Shown piece by piece: positions 11,084-19,696 of a DNA stretch of 64,000 nucleotides. The position numbers were made by a program, and so were the translations under genes. Numbering within the stretch: position 1 is the first letter of the stretch; each line of letters opens with the position of its first letter. This DNA is from Phytopseudomonas dryadis (GTDB taxonomy: Bacteria > Pseudomonadota > Gammaproteobacteria > Pseudomonadales > Pseudomonadaceae): positions 1 to 64,000 of the forward strand of contig NZ_QJUM01000013.1 in assembly GCF_004327355.1 (NCBI RefSeq), written 5' to 3'. The notes below the pieces were generated by a model that worked only from the letters and a program-made list of their open reading frames with translations, made no database searches and had not been told where the DNA came from.

Positions 11084-12025
11084 TCATCCCGTCGGGGTTC
11101 GCGCCTTGCGGTACTGGCTGCTGAGCTGCCGCGCCAGCGCGATGAAGTTGAGCATGGGCGGCGATTGATTGAAGCCACGGCTCACCAGGGTGATCGGCGC
11201 GACGAGCCGGGGTCTGGCGTCGCCTATGCGCCGGTAGGCGACGCTGCCCGCATGGAAACCTTTCATGGACGCCGGCACCACCGAGATGCCGGCACCCGCG
11301 GCCACCAGGCTGACGTTGGTCAGCATGCGCTCGATTTCGCAGGCGATGGTCGGTTCGAAGCCGGCATTGCGGCAGGCCTGCACCAGGTTGGCGTACATGC
11401 CCGGCGCCCCGGGCCGCCGCACCAGGATGAAACGCTCGTCGGCCAGGTCCTTCAAGGATACGGCCGCCTCGCCCGACGTCGCCTCGCCCGCGAGCAGGGG
11501 GTGGTCCAGCGGCAGGATGAGCAGCAGTTCCTCGTTGCACAGCCGATGGAAGCGGGCGCCCTGGGGGCGCGCGACCGGTGCGCGGAGGATACCGATATCG
11601 ACCTGTCCGGCCATGACCCTGTCGGTCAGCTCGCCGGCGTTGCCCTCGTGCAGGAAGAGGTCCACGCCGCGGTATCGTTCGCGGTAGCTGCGCATGATCC
11701 GCGGGATCAGGGGATGCGAGGCGGCGGAGCTGGTAAAGCCGACGTTCAGCGTACCTTCGATGCCCTGGGCGGCGCGGGCGGCCTTGCGTGCCGCCAGCTC
11801 GACAGTGCGCAGTATCTCTTTCGCCTCGTCCAGGAACACCTTGCCGCCTGCCGTGAGATCGACGCCCTTGGGGTGGCGTACGAACAGCGCGAAGCCGAGC
11901 TCCTGCTCCAGCGCGCGGATCTGCTGGCTCAGCGGCGGCTGCTGCATGTTCAGCCTGGCGGCGGCGCGGGTGAAGTGCTTTTCCTCCGCGACCATGGCGA
12001 AGTAACGAAGGTGACGGAGTTCCAT
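11084..12025 (-). CDS. LysR-family regulator (BenM/CatR-like N-terminus)
   Basis: 313 aa starting MELRHLRYFAMVAEEKHFTR, the classic start of the BenM/CatM/CbnR subgroup, followed by the QPPLSQQIRALE recognition helix and a LysR co-inducer domain beginning at EGTLNVGFTSSA. The start at 12025 was chosen by family alignment; the frame is open upstream but unlike LysR. It lies 193 bp downstream of, and on the same strand as, the exported lyase-like gene, so co-transcription or local regulation of that gene is possible. Members usually control aromatic or organic-acid catabolism. Confidence 0.92.
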   Translation of the reverse strand: MELRHLRYFAMVAEEKHFTRAAARLNMQQPPLSQQIRALEQELGFALFVRHPKGVDLTAGGKVFLDEAKEILRTVELAARKAARAAQGIEGTLNVGFTSSAASHPLIPRIMRSYRERYRGVDLFLHEGNAGELTDRVMAGQVDIGILRAPVARPQGARFHRLCNEELLLILPLDHPLLAGEATSGEAAVSLKDLADERFILVRRPGAPGMYANLVQACRNAGFEPTIACEIERMLTNVSLVAAGAGISVVPASMKGFHAGSVAYRRIGDARPRLVAPITLVSRGFNQSPPMLNFIALARQLSSQYRKARTPTG

Positions 12026-12218
12026 GCGGGGTTCACCGGGGGCTCGAGTGGGTGGCCGTGCGGCGCGAGCGCCACACGATAGCGTATCCGTGCGGCGCTG
12101 CGCCCCCCGTTCGGCGACCGGGCGGTGACACACGCCAGCATGATCAGCTATCGGCGTGGCTGGTCCGCTATCGCCCGGCTGTTCCTGGCGCTGCTGCCGG
12201 GCGACTGGCCGCCGTGTA

Positions 12219-13817
12219 TCAGCTACCGTCGCGCGCCAGTTTGTCGAAGGCCTTGTCCAGCGCCGCCTCGGCATCCAGCAAATGCTGGCGTCGCTGGTTC
12301 ATCCAGTCGCGGTCGGCGCTCAGCGACTCCTGCGCCTTGGCCAGCATGCGCCTGACCTCGGCCGGCTGAGGCCCGCCAGTGCCCTTGCGCGTCGCCACCA
12401 TGGTGCGTGGCGACAGCGTCGCGCGGAATGCCGCTTCATCCAGCGGCAGGCGATCGGTTTTCCATTGGTATTTCTGCGCGGCCTTGGCGTACAGCCTCTG
12501 CGCGTCGGCATAGGGGAAGTTCTTCGGCAGCAGCCCCTTCTCGCGCGCCTCGCCGACGATCAGCGAGGCGAAGCTGTGGCCGATGCGGAACGGCACCTTG
12601 TGTTCGCGCTCGAGGGTGTCGGCCAGCTCCATGGAGGTGGTCCAGTCGGCGTCGAGTTCTTCCATGGCGCGCTCGGGGTCGATCACCAGGGCGGCCAGGA
12701 CCGCGTCCAGGCGCTTGAACATTGCCGTGGCCGAGGTCAGCGCGCCCAGGGATTCGAAGGCGGCCTTGTAGTCGGTCATGCCGGTGGTGACGTTGTGTGC
12801 GCGCAGGGTGGTCGCGCCGGCCAGGCCGACTACATCCGAGGCCGCCTCGCGGGTGCGCATCAGCAGGCCGGGATTGCGCTTCTGCGGCATGGCGCTGCTG
12901 CTGTAGGTCGACCCTTCTTCCAGCAGCAGCCAGGGGCGGGTCTGGTGGTACTGGGTGTGGATATCGCCGACCAGCGCGCCGACGCGGATCGCCGAGGAGG
13001 AGGCGATGCCGACCGCTTCCAGGGGGATGTCGAAGGTCGACACCTGGCTGGCGTCCAGGGAATTCTCGCGTACGCCGTCGAAGCCCAGCAGTTCGCCCAG
13101 GCGTTCGCGATCCAGCGGCCAGCCGGAATTGGCCAGCACCGCGGTGCCCATGGGGCTGAGGTTGAGACGGGCATACAGGTCGTGGATGCGCTGGGCGTCG
13201 CGCTCGAAGGCGGCGTCGAAGGCCAGCAGGTAGTGCGCATAGCTGATCGGCATGGCCTGCACGCCGTTGGTGTAGGCGGGGACCAGGGTGTCCACATGCT
13301 TGGCGGCGATCTTCAGCAGGCGTTCGCGGGTGGCACTGAGGGCGTCGCCGTAGTCCAGCACCTGGGCGCGCAGCACGGCCAGGCGGTAGGTCGCATACAT
13401 ATCCTGGCGGCTGCGCCCGGAGTGAATCAGCGAGGCCTCGGGGCCGATCCTGTCGATCATGATCCGTTCGACTTGCAGCACGTCGCCGGGACGCTTGCCG
13501 TCCGCCTGCCGGCCCTGCTCGATCACATGCTGCACGCCGCCGGCGATGCGGCCGCCGAGTTGCGCATCGACGATGCCTTGCTCGGTCAGCATGACGATCG
13601 AGGCCTTGTTGATGCGGTTCAGCCAGTCGAACTGATCGTCATCGGCAGCGCCCTTGAGCGCGTGCTTGTCGACGCTGGCGCCAACCTTGGCGGCCTGGGC
13701 CGCACAGTCGGCGGTGCTGCGGCAGGGCAACTCGGCAGTGTCGGCTGCCAGGGCGCCATGGGCCAGGAACAGGCTGTAGGCGACAGCCAGGTGAATCGGG
13801 GCTTTTCTTGTTTTCAT
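12219..13817 (-). CDS. Exported argininosuccinate-lyase-like protein with altered active site
   Basis: 532 aa. A Sec signal peptide (MKTRKAPIHLAVAY..., likely cleaved after GALA near residue 24) precedes an all-helical fumarase/argininosuccinate lyase fold: HSGRSRQD (132-139), the GTAVL...GWPLDR region (224-236) and the mobile loop SSSAMPQKRNP (306-316) with the catalytic serine candidate Ser308. The position of the ASL catalytic Thr-His (YTH) reads YTN, so Asn184 replaces His. Two Cys near the mature N-terminus (32, 38) could form a disulfide. ATG 13817 is preferred because AAAGGA precedes it; ATG 13832 is upstream in frame. This is not the biosynthetic argH: it is exported and lacks the base. 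It may cleave a C-N bond in an extracytoplasmic aspartate adduct or only bind it. Confidence 0.8.
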   Translation of the reverse strand: MKTRKAPIHLAVAYSLFLAHGALAADTAELPCRSTADCAAQAAKVGASVDKHALKGAADDDQFDWLNRINKASIVMLTEQGIVDAQLGGRIAGGVQHVIEQGRQADGKRPGDVLQVERIMIDRIGPEASLIHSGRSRQDMYATYRLAVLRAQVLDYGDALSATRERLLKIAAKHVDTLVPAYTNGVQAMPISYAHYLLAFDAAFERDAQRIHDLYARLNLSPMGTAVLANSGWPLDRERLGELLGFDGVRENSLDASQVSTFDIPLEAVGIASSSAIRVGALVGDIHTQYHQTRPWLLLEEGSTYSSSAMPQKRNPGLLMRTREAASDVVGLAGATTLRAHNVTTGMTDYKAAFESLGALTSATAMFKRLDAVLAALVIDPERAMEELDADWTTSMELADTLEREHKVPFRIGHSFASLIVGEAREKGLLPKNFPYADAQRLYAKAAQKYQWKTDRLPLDEAAFRATLSPRTMVATRKGTGGPQPAEVRRMLAKAQESLSADRDWMNQRRQHLLDAEAALDKAFDKLARDGS

Positions 13818-14190
13818 TGGCTTTCCTTTCATTTCGACCGGGATCGCCCCGGCACGCTGTTGGCCGAGGACGACGGCGTCGTCACCCGTGCATGCGCCGC
13901 ATCGCCGGCCTGGAGCGATGGATGCTAGCGCTGGCCTTTGTGGATATGAAATATATTAAAAATATTGATTGGATATCTTTAAGGTCTTACGTGGATGAAC
14001 CGGCGCGTCCTGCCAGGCGACCGTCCGGGGAGGGCGGCGGGTGCTCACCCTCCAGGCGATCTCCACGACCACGGGATTTCTGCCATAAGCGTGGAAAAGG
14101 GCAGTCCCCGAGCGGGCGAGCCCGACCACCGAGGTGACCGCCTGCTCGACGCCGGGAGCCTGAGCGAATGGGGGCGCGGGGGCGAACCCC
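13818..14190. other. Intergenic region with AT-rich promoter tract
   Basis: Gene-free stretch between two same-strand genes. At 13944-13981 the sequence becomes strongly AT-rich (ATATGAAATATATTAAAAAT and following bases), in contrast to its surroundings. This is the likely promoter or nucleoid-protein (MvaT/H-NS-like) site for the exported lyase gene about 130 bp downstream. The remaining GC-rich part shows no ORF or clear terminator. Confidence 0.45.
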
Positions 14191-15813
14191 TTAGTCCGCC
14201 CTGTCTTCGTCGCCGCGAAGCAACGGCAGGGTAATGGTGAATGTGCTGCCCAGCCCGGGGCCGGGGCTGGTGGCCTGCACCGAGCCCTGGTGGGCCTCGA
14301 GCAGCTCGCGAACCACAGTCAGGCCGATGCCCAGGCCGGCGCCATTGAAGCCGATGGCGTGCGCGTCCTGGATGAACGGGTCGAAGATATACGGCAGTGC
14401 CTCCGCCGTGATGCCGATGCCGTCATCGCTGAGGGTCAGCACCAGCCGCTCGTCGGTGACCGCGGCGGACAGGGCTATGGTGCCGCCAGCGGGGGTGTAT
14501 TTGCAGGCATTGCCGAGCAGGTTGCTCAGCACCTGGGTGAGGCGCAACGCATCGCCATTCACCCACAGCGGGCGCTGCGCTATCCGGTACTCGAAGCGCT
14601 GCTTGCGCCGTTCGATGATGGGGCGGATTGCCTCGGCCGCCTCGTCGAGGGTCATGGCCATATCCATCACGCGTCGCTCGAGCCGGAGCTTGCCGGTGTT
14701 GGCCCGCGACACGTCCAGCAGGTCGTTGATGAGCCGCGAAATATGCTGGATCTGGCGCTCGATGATCTGCTGCATGCGCGGCAGTTCCGTGACCTTGACG
14801 CGAACCAGCAGGCCTGCGGTCATGGCCAGCGGTATCAGCGGGTTGCGCAGTTCGTGGGCGACCATCGCCAGGCGGTTCTTCTGTTGTCGGTAGGTGTGTT
14901 CGGCAGCGCTCTGCAACTGGCGGGCACCGAATACCGCCAGCACCAGTTGCTCGTTGGCCTCGCGCTGTTGCAGGTTCTGCCGCTCGTACTCGGCCAGGGC
15001 GTTGTCGTAATGGCGCAGTTGCGCGTCGTCCGCCCCGCTCGGCGAGCAGTCCTCGGCCTGGCCCGCCGGCCCCGGGGCCGCGTGCGGCATTACGCCGGTA
15101 CCCCGGCCTTTGCCACGGTACATGGCGCTGTCGGCGCAGTCGATCAGCGACTGCGGGTCGTCACCGTCTTCGGGATACAGGCTGATGCCGATACTCGCGG
15201 TCAGCCGCAGCATGTGCTCGCCAAGCATCCGCGGGGTCGCCAGCGCGGCAATGATTTTCTCGGCGACCAGCAAGGCATCCGAGCGCTGGGAAACCTCATT
15301 GAGCAGCACCAGGAACTCGTCACCGCCGTAGCGGGCGACCGTGTCGACCTCACGCACCGCACTGTTGAGGCAGTGGGCGGTTTCCTTCAGCGCCTCATCG
15401 CCGACCTTATGCCCGAGGGTGTCGTTGATCCGCTTGAACTCATTGAGGTCGAGAAACAGCAGCGCCAGGCCCTCATTGCGCCGTTTCGCCCCGGCAATGG
15501 CCTGCACCATGCGTTCGATCAACAGTTTGCGGTTGGGCAGCCCGGTCAGCTCGTCGAGCTTGGCCCGCAGCGCCACTTCGTGCCGTTCACGGTCGGCCTG
15601 TTCGGCATCGGTCTGCGCGCGCAGCGCGGCGAGCACCAGACGCTCGTTGGCTTCCAGCAACTGTTCGACCCTGTGGCTGTGCTGCAGGCGGTTCTGCGTG
15701 GCCAGCAGTTCCTCTTGCAGCAGGCTCAGGGCCGCCTCCGCCTCATGGGTTTGCTGGGTGAGCCGGGCCAGTTCACGGGTGGCCTGCTCATTCCCCGTGC
15801 ACCCTGTGCTCAT
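14191..15813 (-). CDS. GGDEF-histidine kinase hybrid of the KaiC operon
   Basis: 540 aa, soluble, no membrane segment. A coiled-coil start (about 10-85) is followed by a GGDEF domain with intact RYGGDEF (161-167) and an RxxD inhibitory site at 154-157, so diguanylate cyclase activity with product feedback is expected. A second coiled coil leads to a histidine kinase: His320 (VAHELRNP), N-box Asn431/Asn435, DDGIG (463-467) and GAGLGIGL (491-498). EANE-x-LVLA occurs before both domains (54-62 and 285-293). There is no receiver domain. The ATG overlaps the kaiC-like stop as ATGA, so it is translationally coupled third in the operon. It probably converts the ATPase state into c-di-GMP and/or phosphotransfer output; the partner regulator is not in this window. 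Confidence 0.9.
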   Translation of the reverse strand: MSTGCTGNEQATRELARLTQQTHEAEAALSLLQEELLATQNRLQHSHRVEQLLEANERLVLAALRAQTDAEQADRERHEVALRAKLDELTGLPNRKLLIERMVQAIAGAKRRNEGLALLFLDLNEFKRINDTLGHKVGDEALKETAHCLNSAVREVDTVARYGGDEFLVLLNEVSQRSDALLVAEKIIAALATPRMLGEHMLRLTASIGISLYPEDGDDPQSLIDCADSAMYRGKGRGTGVMPHAAPGPAGQAEDCSPSGADDAQLRHYDNALAEYERQNLQQREANEQLVLAVFGARQLQSAAEHTYRQQKNRLAMVAHELRNPLIPLAMTAGLLVRVKVTELPRMQQIIERQIQHISRLINDLLDVSRANTGKLRLERRVMDMAMTLDEAAEAIRPIIERRKQRFEYRIAQRPLWVNGDALRLTQVLSNLLGNACKYTPAGGTIALSAAVTDERLVLTLSDDGIGITAEALPYIFDPFIQDAHAIGFNGAGLGIGLTVVRELLEAHQGSVQATSPGPGLGSTFTITLPLLRGDEDRAD

Positions 15814-17309
15814 GGTGCCCGCTCGAGGGTGGCGGCGTATGCGTCGACGGCGGTTTTCCGGCTGGGCCTGGCGCTCAGCAAGCCTTCGGTGTCGCTGAGC
15901 CGCCCGTCGATATGGATGCCCTGGTCGTCGATGCGGTACAGGCGCAACTGGTCGGAGTGCCTGCTGGCCCGCATCTTGACCACCGCCATGACGCGCAGCA
16001 GCTGGCTTTCGATTTCGATATAGCGCTGCACGATGATCGCATCGGTCAGAAACGCGGTGCCATAGGGGCTGAAACGCAGGTCGGTGTAGCGGTCCTCCAG
16101 CTCGCAGGTCATCATCACCGTGACACCGCTGGCGGCCAGGGCGCTGACCAGGCTGGCCAGGGACGAGCGGAAATCCTCGCGAAAGGTCGGCGCCAGGGAC
16201 AGCTCGAACCCCGACAGGGAGTCGATCACCACGCGGCTGGCGCCTGTCCGCTGGATTTCCGCCAGCAGCAGATGAACGAGTTCCTCGATCGACAGATCCG
16301 GGGCGCGGCTGTCCACCAGACTCACCGCGCCGCTCTCGATCAACGCCGTCAGAGCGGGGTTCTGCAAGCGCTCGGGGCGTTGTTCGAATACGGCGATGAT
16401 GCCGTGATCCCCCACGCGCGCCCCTTCCGTCAGGAAGGCTGCCGCGAGGAGGCTCTTGCCTGAGCCGGAGGGGCCGGCCACCAGTATCGAATAGCCTGCC
16501 GGTATGCCACCGCCGAGCATCTCGTCCAGCGCAGGCACGCCGGTCAGCAGGCGTGCCTGGTGGGCCGGTCGCTGCGCTTTGTGCGCAGCGGGCGCCACGA
16601 CGGGGGCGAACACCTGGATACCGGCGCGGCCGATGCGAAAGGAGTGCAACCCCGGCAGTGTCGGTTGGCCGCGCATCTTCATGATTTCCATCTTGCGCAC
16701 CATGGAATTGCGCTGAACGCTCTGGCGCAGCCAGATCAGGCCATCGGCCACGGTGAAGATCGGGTTGGTATCGGTTTCGGTGAAGTACTCGCCGATCAGG
16801 AAGGTGGTGGCCTGCCAGGTGGTCATCAACATGCCCAGCTGCTGCACGAACTGCGGCAGGTTGTTGTTGGGGTTGTTCTGCGTCTGGCTGGCGAGCACCA
16901 CGGAGCGGAACGAGTCGACGAAGACCAGCGACGGTCCGTAGCTTTCCACCTCGGCGACGATGCGCCGCAGCACCTCGTCGAGGTCGCCGGCCAGGGTGTC
17001 GTCGGCCAGGTTGATGTAGCGGATGGAGTGGTTCACCGCCTCGCTGTCGAAGAAATCGAACTGCTGCTGGTAGCGCAGCATCTTCAGGGGCGGCTCGCCC
17101 AGGACGGTGAAGTACAGCGCCGGGCGCTCGGTGGTGGCGAGGGCGAACATCATCTGGTGCGCCAGGGTGGTCTTGCCGCAGCCTGGCGGGCCGGCTATCA
17201 GATTGAAGGAGAACTCCGGCAGCCCGCCGCCGAGCACCTCGTCCAACCCTGGCACGCCAGTGCGCAGGCGGTTGATCAGCACTTTATCGGTCTGCTGGGG
17301 GTTGCTCAT
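15810..17309 (-). CDS. KaiC-like double-domain ATPase
   Basis: 499 aa with two RecA-type KaiC domains. CI has Walker A GPPGCGKT (40-47) and Walker B VFVDS; CII has GPSGSGKS (279-286) and VVIDS. The usual paired catalytic Glu after each P-loop are reduced to Gly-Glu72 in CI and Glu309-Gln in CII. Aligned by eye on TDAII (422-426), the cyanobacterial phosphosites Ser431/Thr432 correspond to Ala419/Phe420. It is therefore a KaiC-family ATPase unlikely to run the canonical phosphorylation cycle, and no kaiA or kaiB lies nearby. Four-base ATGA overlaps link it to the genes on both sides. It probably acts as a signalling or scaffold ATPase for the hybrid kinase. Confidence 0.9.
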   Translation of the reverse strand: MSNPQQTDKVLINRLRTGVPGLDEVLGGGLPEFSFNLIAGPPGCGKTTLAHQMMFALATTERPALYFTVLGEPPLKMLRYQQQFDFFDSEAVNHSIRYINLADDTLAGDLDEVLRRIVAEVESYGPSLVFVDSFRSVVLASQTQNNPNNNLPQFVQQLGMLMTTWQATTFLIGEYFTETDTNPIFTVADGLIWLRQSVQRNSMVRKMEIMKMRGQPTLPGLHSFRIGRAGIQVFAPVVAPAAHKAQRPAHQARLLTGVPALDEMLGGGIPAGYSILVAGPSGSGKSLLAAAFLTEGARVGDHGIIAVFEQRPERLQNPALTALIESGAVSLVDSRAPDLSIEELVHLLLAEIQRTGASRVVIDSLSGFELSLAPTFREDFRSSLASLVSALAASGVTVMMTCELEDRYTDLRFSPYGTAFLTDAIIVQRYIEIESQLLRVMAVVKMRASRHSDQLRLYRIDDQGIHIDGRLSDTEGLLSARPSRKTAVDAYAATLERAP

Positions 17310-17737
17310 AGCAAGGTGTCCTGCGGGGGTGGGCCGCACAAGGAGTTTTCCCACGCGCAGCGAAGCAGGCGTTCGGCAAGCGAAGCTCCAATCAGGGAAA
17401 TCAGAAGATCGTTGAGGGTTTTCAACAGGTCGTTGCCACATTGGCTCACTGCCGTGCTGTCCTGCGCCAGCAGTACCTCGCGCAAGGGGGCGAGATCCAG
17501 GCCATTGGTGGCGTGGCTTTGCACATCCGCCAGGCAGGCGTGGCGTACCGCACACAGGGCCAGGCTGCGCTTGTACAGCGCGGCCACGCCCTGATGCCCG
17601 ATGATGGGGGTCAGCGCGCTGGCGATATCCATCAGGGTCGCCAGGGTCGCCTCTACAACGCTCGACCCCGGGTCGCCACGCGACCCAGCCCAATATACAA
17701 CGGTGCTGCCGTGGTCGCGTTCCATGGACTGGGTCAC
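17306..17737 (-). CDS. Small helical protein, first gene of the KaiC operon
   Basis: 143 aa, no recognised domain. The middle reads ALTPIIGHQGVAALYKRSLA and the end LLISLIGASLAERLLRCAW, both predicted amphipathic helices. I have seen this pattern in small proteins encoded before KaiC-like genes, but cannot name a family. The stop overlaps the KaiC ATG (ATGA), so it is translated in step with it. Start uncertain: GTG 17737 or ATG 17725, neither with a good ribosome site. Likely a binding partner of the KaiC-like ATPase or of the kinase; this rests on operon position only. Confidence 0.72.
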   Translation of the reverse strand: MTQSMERDHGSTVVYWAGSRGDPGSSVVEATLATLMDIASALTPIIGHQGVAALYKRSLALCAVRHACLADVQSHATNGLDLAPLREVLLAQDSTAVSQCGNDLLKTLNDLLISLIGASLAERLLRCAWENSLCGPPPQDTLL

Positions 17738-18033
17738 TTAGTGAATGCATTTGAAGCCGAGTACCGTTCGCCCAAACCTCTCGAGCGAGTCGGGTGGCTA
17801 CGGCCGTTCCTCCTAACGGTGCCACGTGCGCCCGGAGGGCGTCTGTGTGCTAGACCACTTAGAGTGGACTGTAGCACGCTATTCAGCGGCTACTTCGTTT
17901 GTGGTGACCGCAGGAGCCATGGGCGCTCGGGATCGATCGGCTCCGTCTGTCGATTCAGGCCTTGCCGCCGTTGCGACGACACCGAGGACGGGCCCGGCCC
18001 TCGTCGGCGTCGTCGTGTTCAGGGGGTGGCGCT
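17738..18033. other. Control region upstream of the KaiC operon
   Basis: Non-coding. It holds a nested dyad at 17847-17877: outer GTGCTA/TAGCAC and inner CCACT/AGTGG around TAG, plus a small CCGTT...AACGG hairpin near 17801-17817. The dyad sits 110-140 bp before the first gene, where an operator could lie. No tRNA or ORF seen. Confidence 0.4.
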
Positions 18034-18261
18034 CTACTTCGCCAGCGCCGCCGCGCCGGGCGCCGCGTAGGTCCCGTTGCGCGTGGTGTTATCGCTGCCA
18101 TCCCAGCATTCGATGTTGCGCAGATCCGGCATGACGTCACGGTGGAACACCGGCTCCAGACCTTGGCGGCGCTGATCCAGGTAATGCTTGAGCAGGCGCG
18201 CCACGCTGCCCGTCAGCGGCAGCACGGCGAGCGCCAGCAGGGGCACGAACACATCGGCCAT
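18034..18261 (-). pseudogene. 3' remnant of an AGCS sodium/alanine symporter gene
   Basis: A 75-codon fragment whose product (FVPLLALAVLPLTGSVARLL..., EPVFHRD, RNIECWDG) matches my recollection of the last transmembrane helix and cytoplasmic tail of AGCS-family sodium:alanine symporters, where the tail ...LHNIECWD is characteristic. The rest of the gene, about 400 codons, is missing. Immediately upstream on this strand the sequence becomes non-coding palindromic DNA, so it is a deletion remnant rather than a functional small gene. Confidence 0.6.
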
Positions 18262-18484
18262 GGCCCACTCCCCCAGACCCTCTCGCGGAGGGAAAGGGGC
18301 GTCGGGTTCATGTGCCGATCAGCTGTTGCCGGTGACCGTCCAGGCGATGGTGCGACCTGCCTGGCTCGCGGAACGAACCGCCAGCGCCGTTCATCCCTCT
18401 CCCTTCGAGAGAGGGGCCGGGCTGGCTTTGCTTGCTTATCCCTACGCCTGTGGACGATTTTGGCTCGAGCAGGGCGCGTTCGGC
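18262..18484. repeat. Non-coding region with CCCTCTCCC-type palindromes
   Basis: Contains ACCCTCTCGCGGAGGGAAAG and CCCTCTCCCTTCGAGAGAGG, short hairpins of a dispersed type that recurs near 59559-59590. No gene seen. Confidence 0.5.
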
Positions 18485-18724
18485 TCAGGGTTTGTCGAGC
18501 TTGCGCGAGACCTCCCGATTGGCGCGCTCGAGCTTTTCCGCTTCCTGCTCCTTGGTCTTGATGGAGGTCGGGGTGACCACGCGATCGACGGTTTCGGTCT
18601 TGTCGCCATGCCGTTGCGTTTCTTTGTGCACCACGTTCACGTCATCGCCTTCGAGATCCTTGGCGGGCTGGTTCGGTGGTGTCGGGTCGATTTCCGAGGC
18701 CGATGGCCTGGTCTTGTCGCTCAT
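18485..18724 (-). CDS. Small hydrophilic hypothetical protein
   Basis: 79 aa, highly charged and proline-rich at the N-terminus (SASEIDPTPPNQP), then a Lys/Glu-rich helix (TKEQEAEKLERANREVSRK). No cysteine, signal peptide or membrane segment. GGAG is placed before the ATG at 18724; the frame is open further upstream but the extra residues look non-coding. No family recognised. Composition resembles disordered stress-associated proteins, which is only an impression. It lies among other small single genes. Confidence 0.65.
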   Translation of the reverse strand: MSDKTRPSASEIDPTPPNQPAKDLEGDDVNVVHKETQRHGDKTETVDRVVTPTSIKTKEQEAEKLERANREVSRKLDKP

Positions 18725-18897
18725 GGTTCGTCTCCTGCTTGTGAACCTCATTGGAGAGGGTGCGGAGGCCCGAGTTCGACCTGTTTGGCCAGGGCAGGGG
18801 TTGCGAGATGTTTGCGGGGTCGGCTGCAAAAACATCGAATTCCACGGCCGGTTATCGATCCCATGAGGAGGTGATCCGCCGTTGACAGGAGAGGGTG

Positions 18898-19362
18898 ATG
18901 GGAGAATTCAAGATTTATCTGGCCGATCGGCTGCAGTGCCGGACCAGGTCCCCGGTTCTGGCGCAGGCGGCCTGGCATCGATCATCGCGCGATCCCGAGG
19001 TCGCACAGGCCGGCGGCCTGGTACGCATGGAGGAAGGGGAACTGGTCATCGCGGAGATGCATCCCGAGGCCGGCGTCGGGCATGGCTGGCCGGACGGTCG
19101 CGACCATCAGGCCGATCTGCGCGATGTCTGGGACAGCCTGATGCGTGTTCTGCGCCAGGCTGGCTGGGACGATGCCGGTCTGGCTGACGCGCTGACCGCC
19201 TTCGGCCTGAACACCGAGAAGGTGGACGGCCTGAAGGACGAACTGGCGGGCCGTCGGGTCGTGCCATCCGCCGCCGAGCTGGTGGTGCTGCTGGATGCCG
19301 TGCATGCACGGCGCAGCTTCGATACCGCGCAGGGCGACGTCACGGTCGGGCGTTCCGGCTGA
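18898..19362 (+). CDS. Hypothetical protein
   Basis: 154 aa, acidic, with no signal peptide or membrane segment. It begins MGEFKIYLADRLQCRTRSPV and contains MEEGELVIAEMHPE and a helical C-terminal half rich in Leu and Asp. AGGAG is six bases before the ATG; a GTG lies one codon upstream. I recognise no domain. It is separated from its neighbours by non-coding DNA on both sides, so context gives no functional clue. Confidence 0.65.
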   Translation: MGEFKIYLADRLQCRTRSPVLAQAAWHRSSRDPEVAQAGGLVRMEEGELVIAEMHPEAGVGHGWPDGRDHQADLRDVWDSLMRVLRQAGWDDAGLADALTAFGLNTEKVDGLKDELAGRRVVPSAAELVVLLDAVHARRSFDTAQGDVTVGRSG

Positions 19363-19471
19363 TCCGCTGGCGTTCGAGCAGGCCCCTCGTGCGACCACCC
19401 CGAACGTTGCCGTCAGCGACGTCTTGCTGGGACGGAGACCGCGCAGCGCATCCGTGGATCCATCCTTCGCA

Positions 19472-19696
19472 CTACTTGCTTTGCTCGGGCGAGGACGGCG
19501 GGTTCGGCATACCGCGCGGCCCGGCGAAGCCCCAGGCGATCAGGCCGATCACCGGTAACAGGACGATGGCCAGCGACCAGGCGAGTTTGGCCGAATGACC
19601 GGCCGAGCTGCGCGATAGATTGAGGATCACCACCAGGTCGATGAACGCCAGGATTACCACCACCGCCAGCCAGAAGTACCAGGTTGGATCAGACAT
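19472..19696 (-). CDS. PLDc_N-domain small membrane protein
   Basis: 74 aa with two transmembrane helices: WYFWLAVVVILAFIDLVVIL (6-25) and the segment around SLAIVLLPVIGLIAWGFAGP (41-60). The second helix with its W...LLPVIG..AW...GPR pattern is the signature of the PLDc_N family, the membrane anchor found alone or in front of cardiolipin synthases. As a stand-alone protein its job is unknown. The ATG follows AGAGGAACACG. Confidence 0.8.
   Translation of the reverse strand: MSDPTWYFWLAVVVILAFIDLVVILNLSRSSAGHSAKLAWSLAIVLLPVIGLIAWGFAGPRGMPNPPSSPEQSK

Noticed and set aside
12219..13817. Biosynthetic argH (argininosuccinate lyase)
   Set aside because: It carries a Sec signal peptide, is longer than argH, lacks the catalytic His and is not near other arginine genes.
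14191..17737. Circadian clock operon (kaiABC)
   Set aside because: No kaiA or kaiB gene is adjacent, and the phosphosite and catalytic Glu positions differ from clock KaiC by eye alignment.
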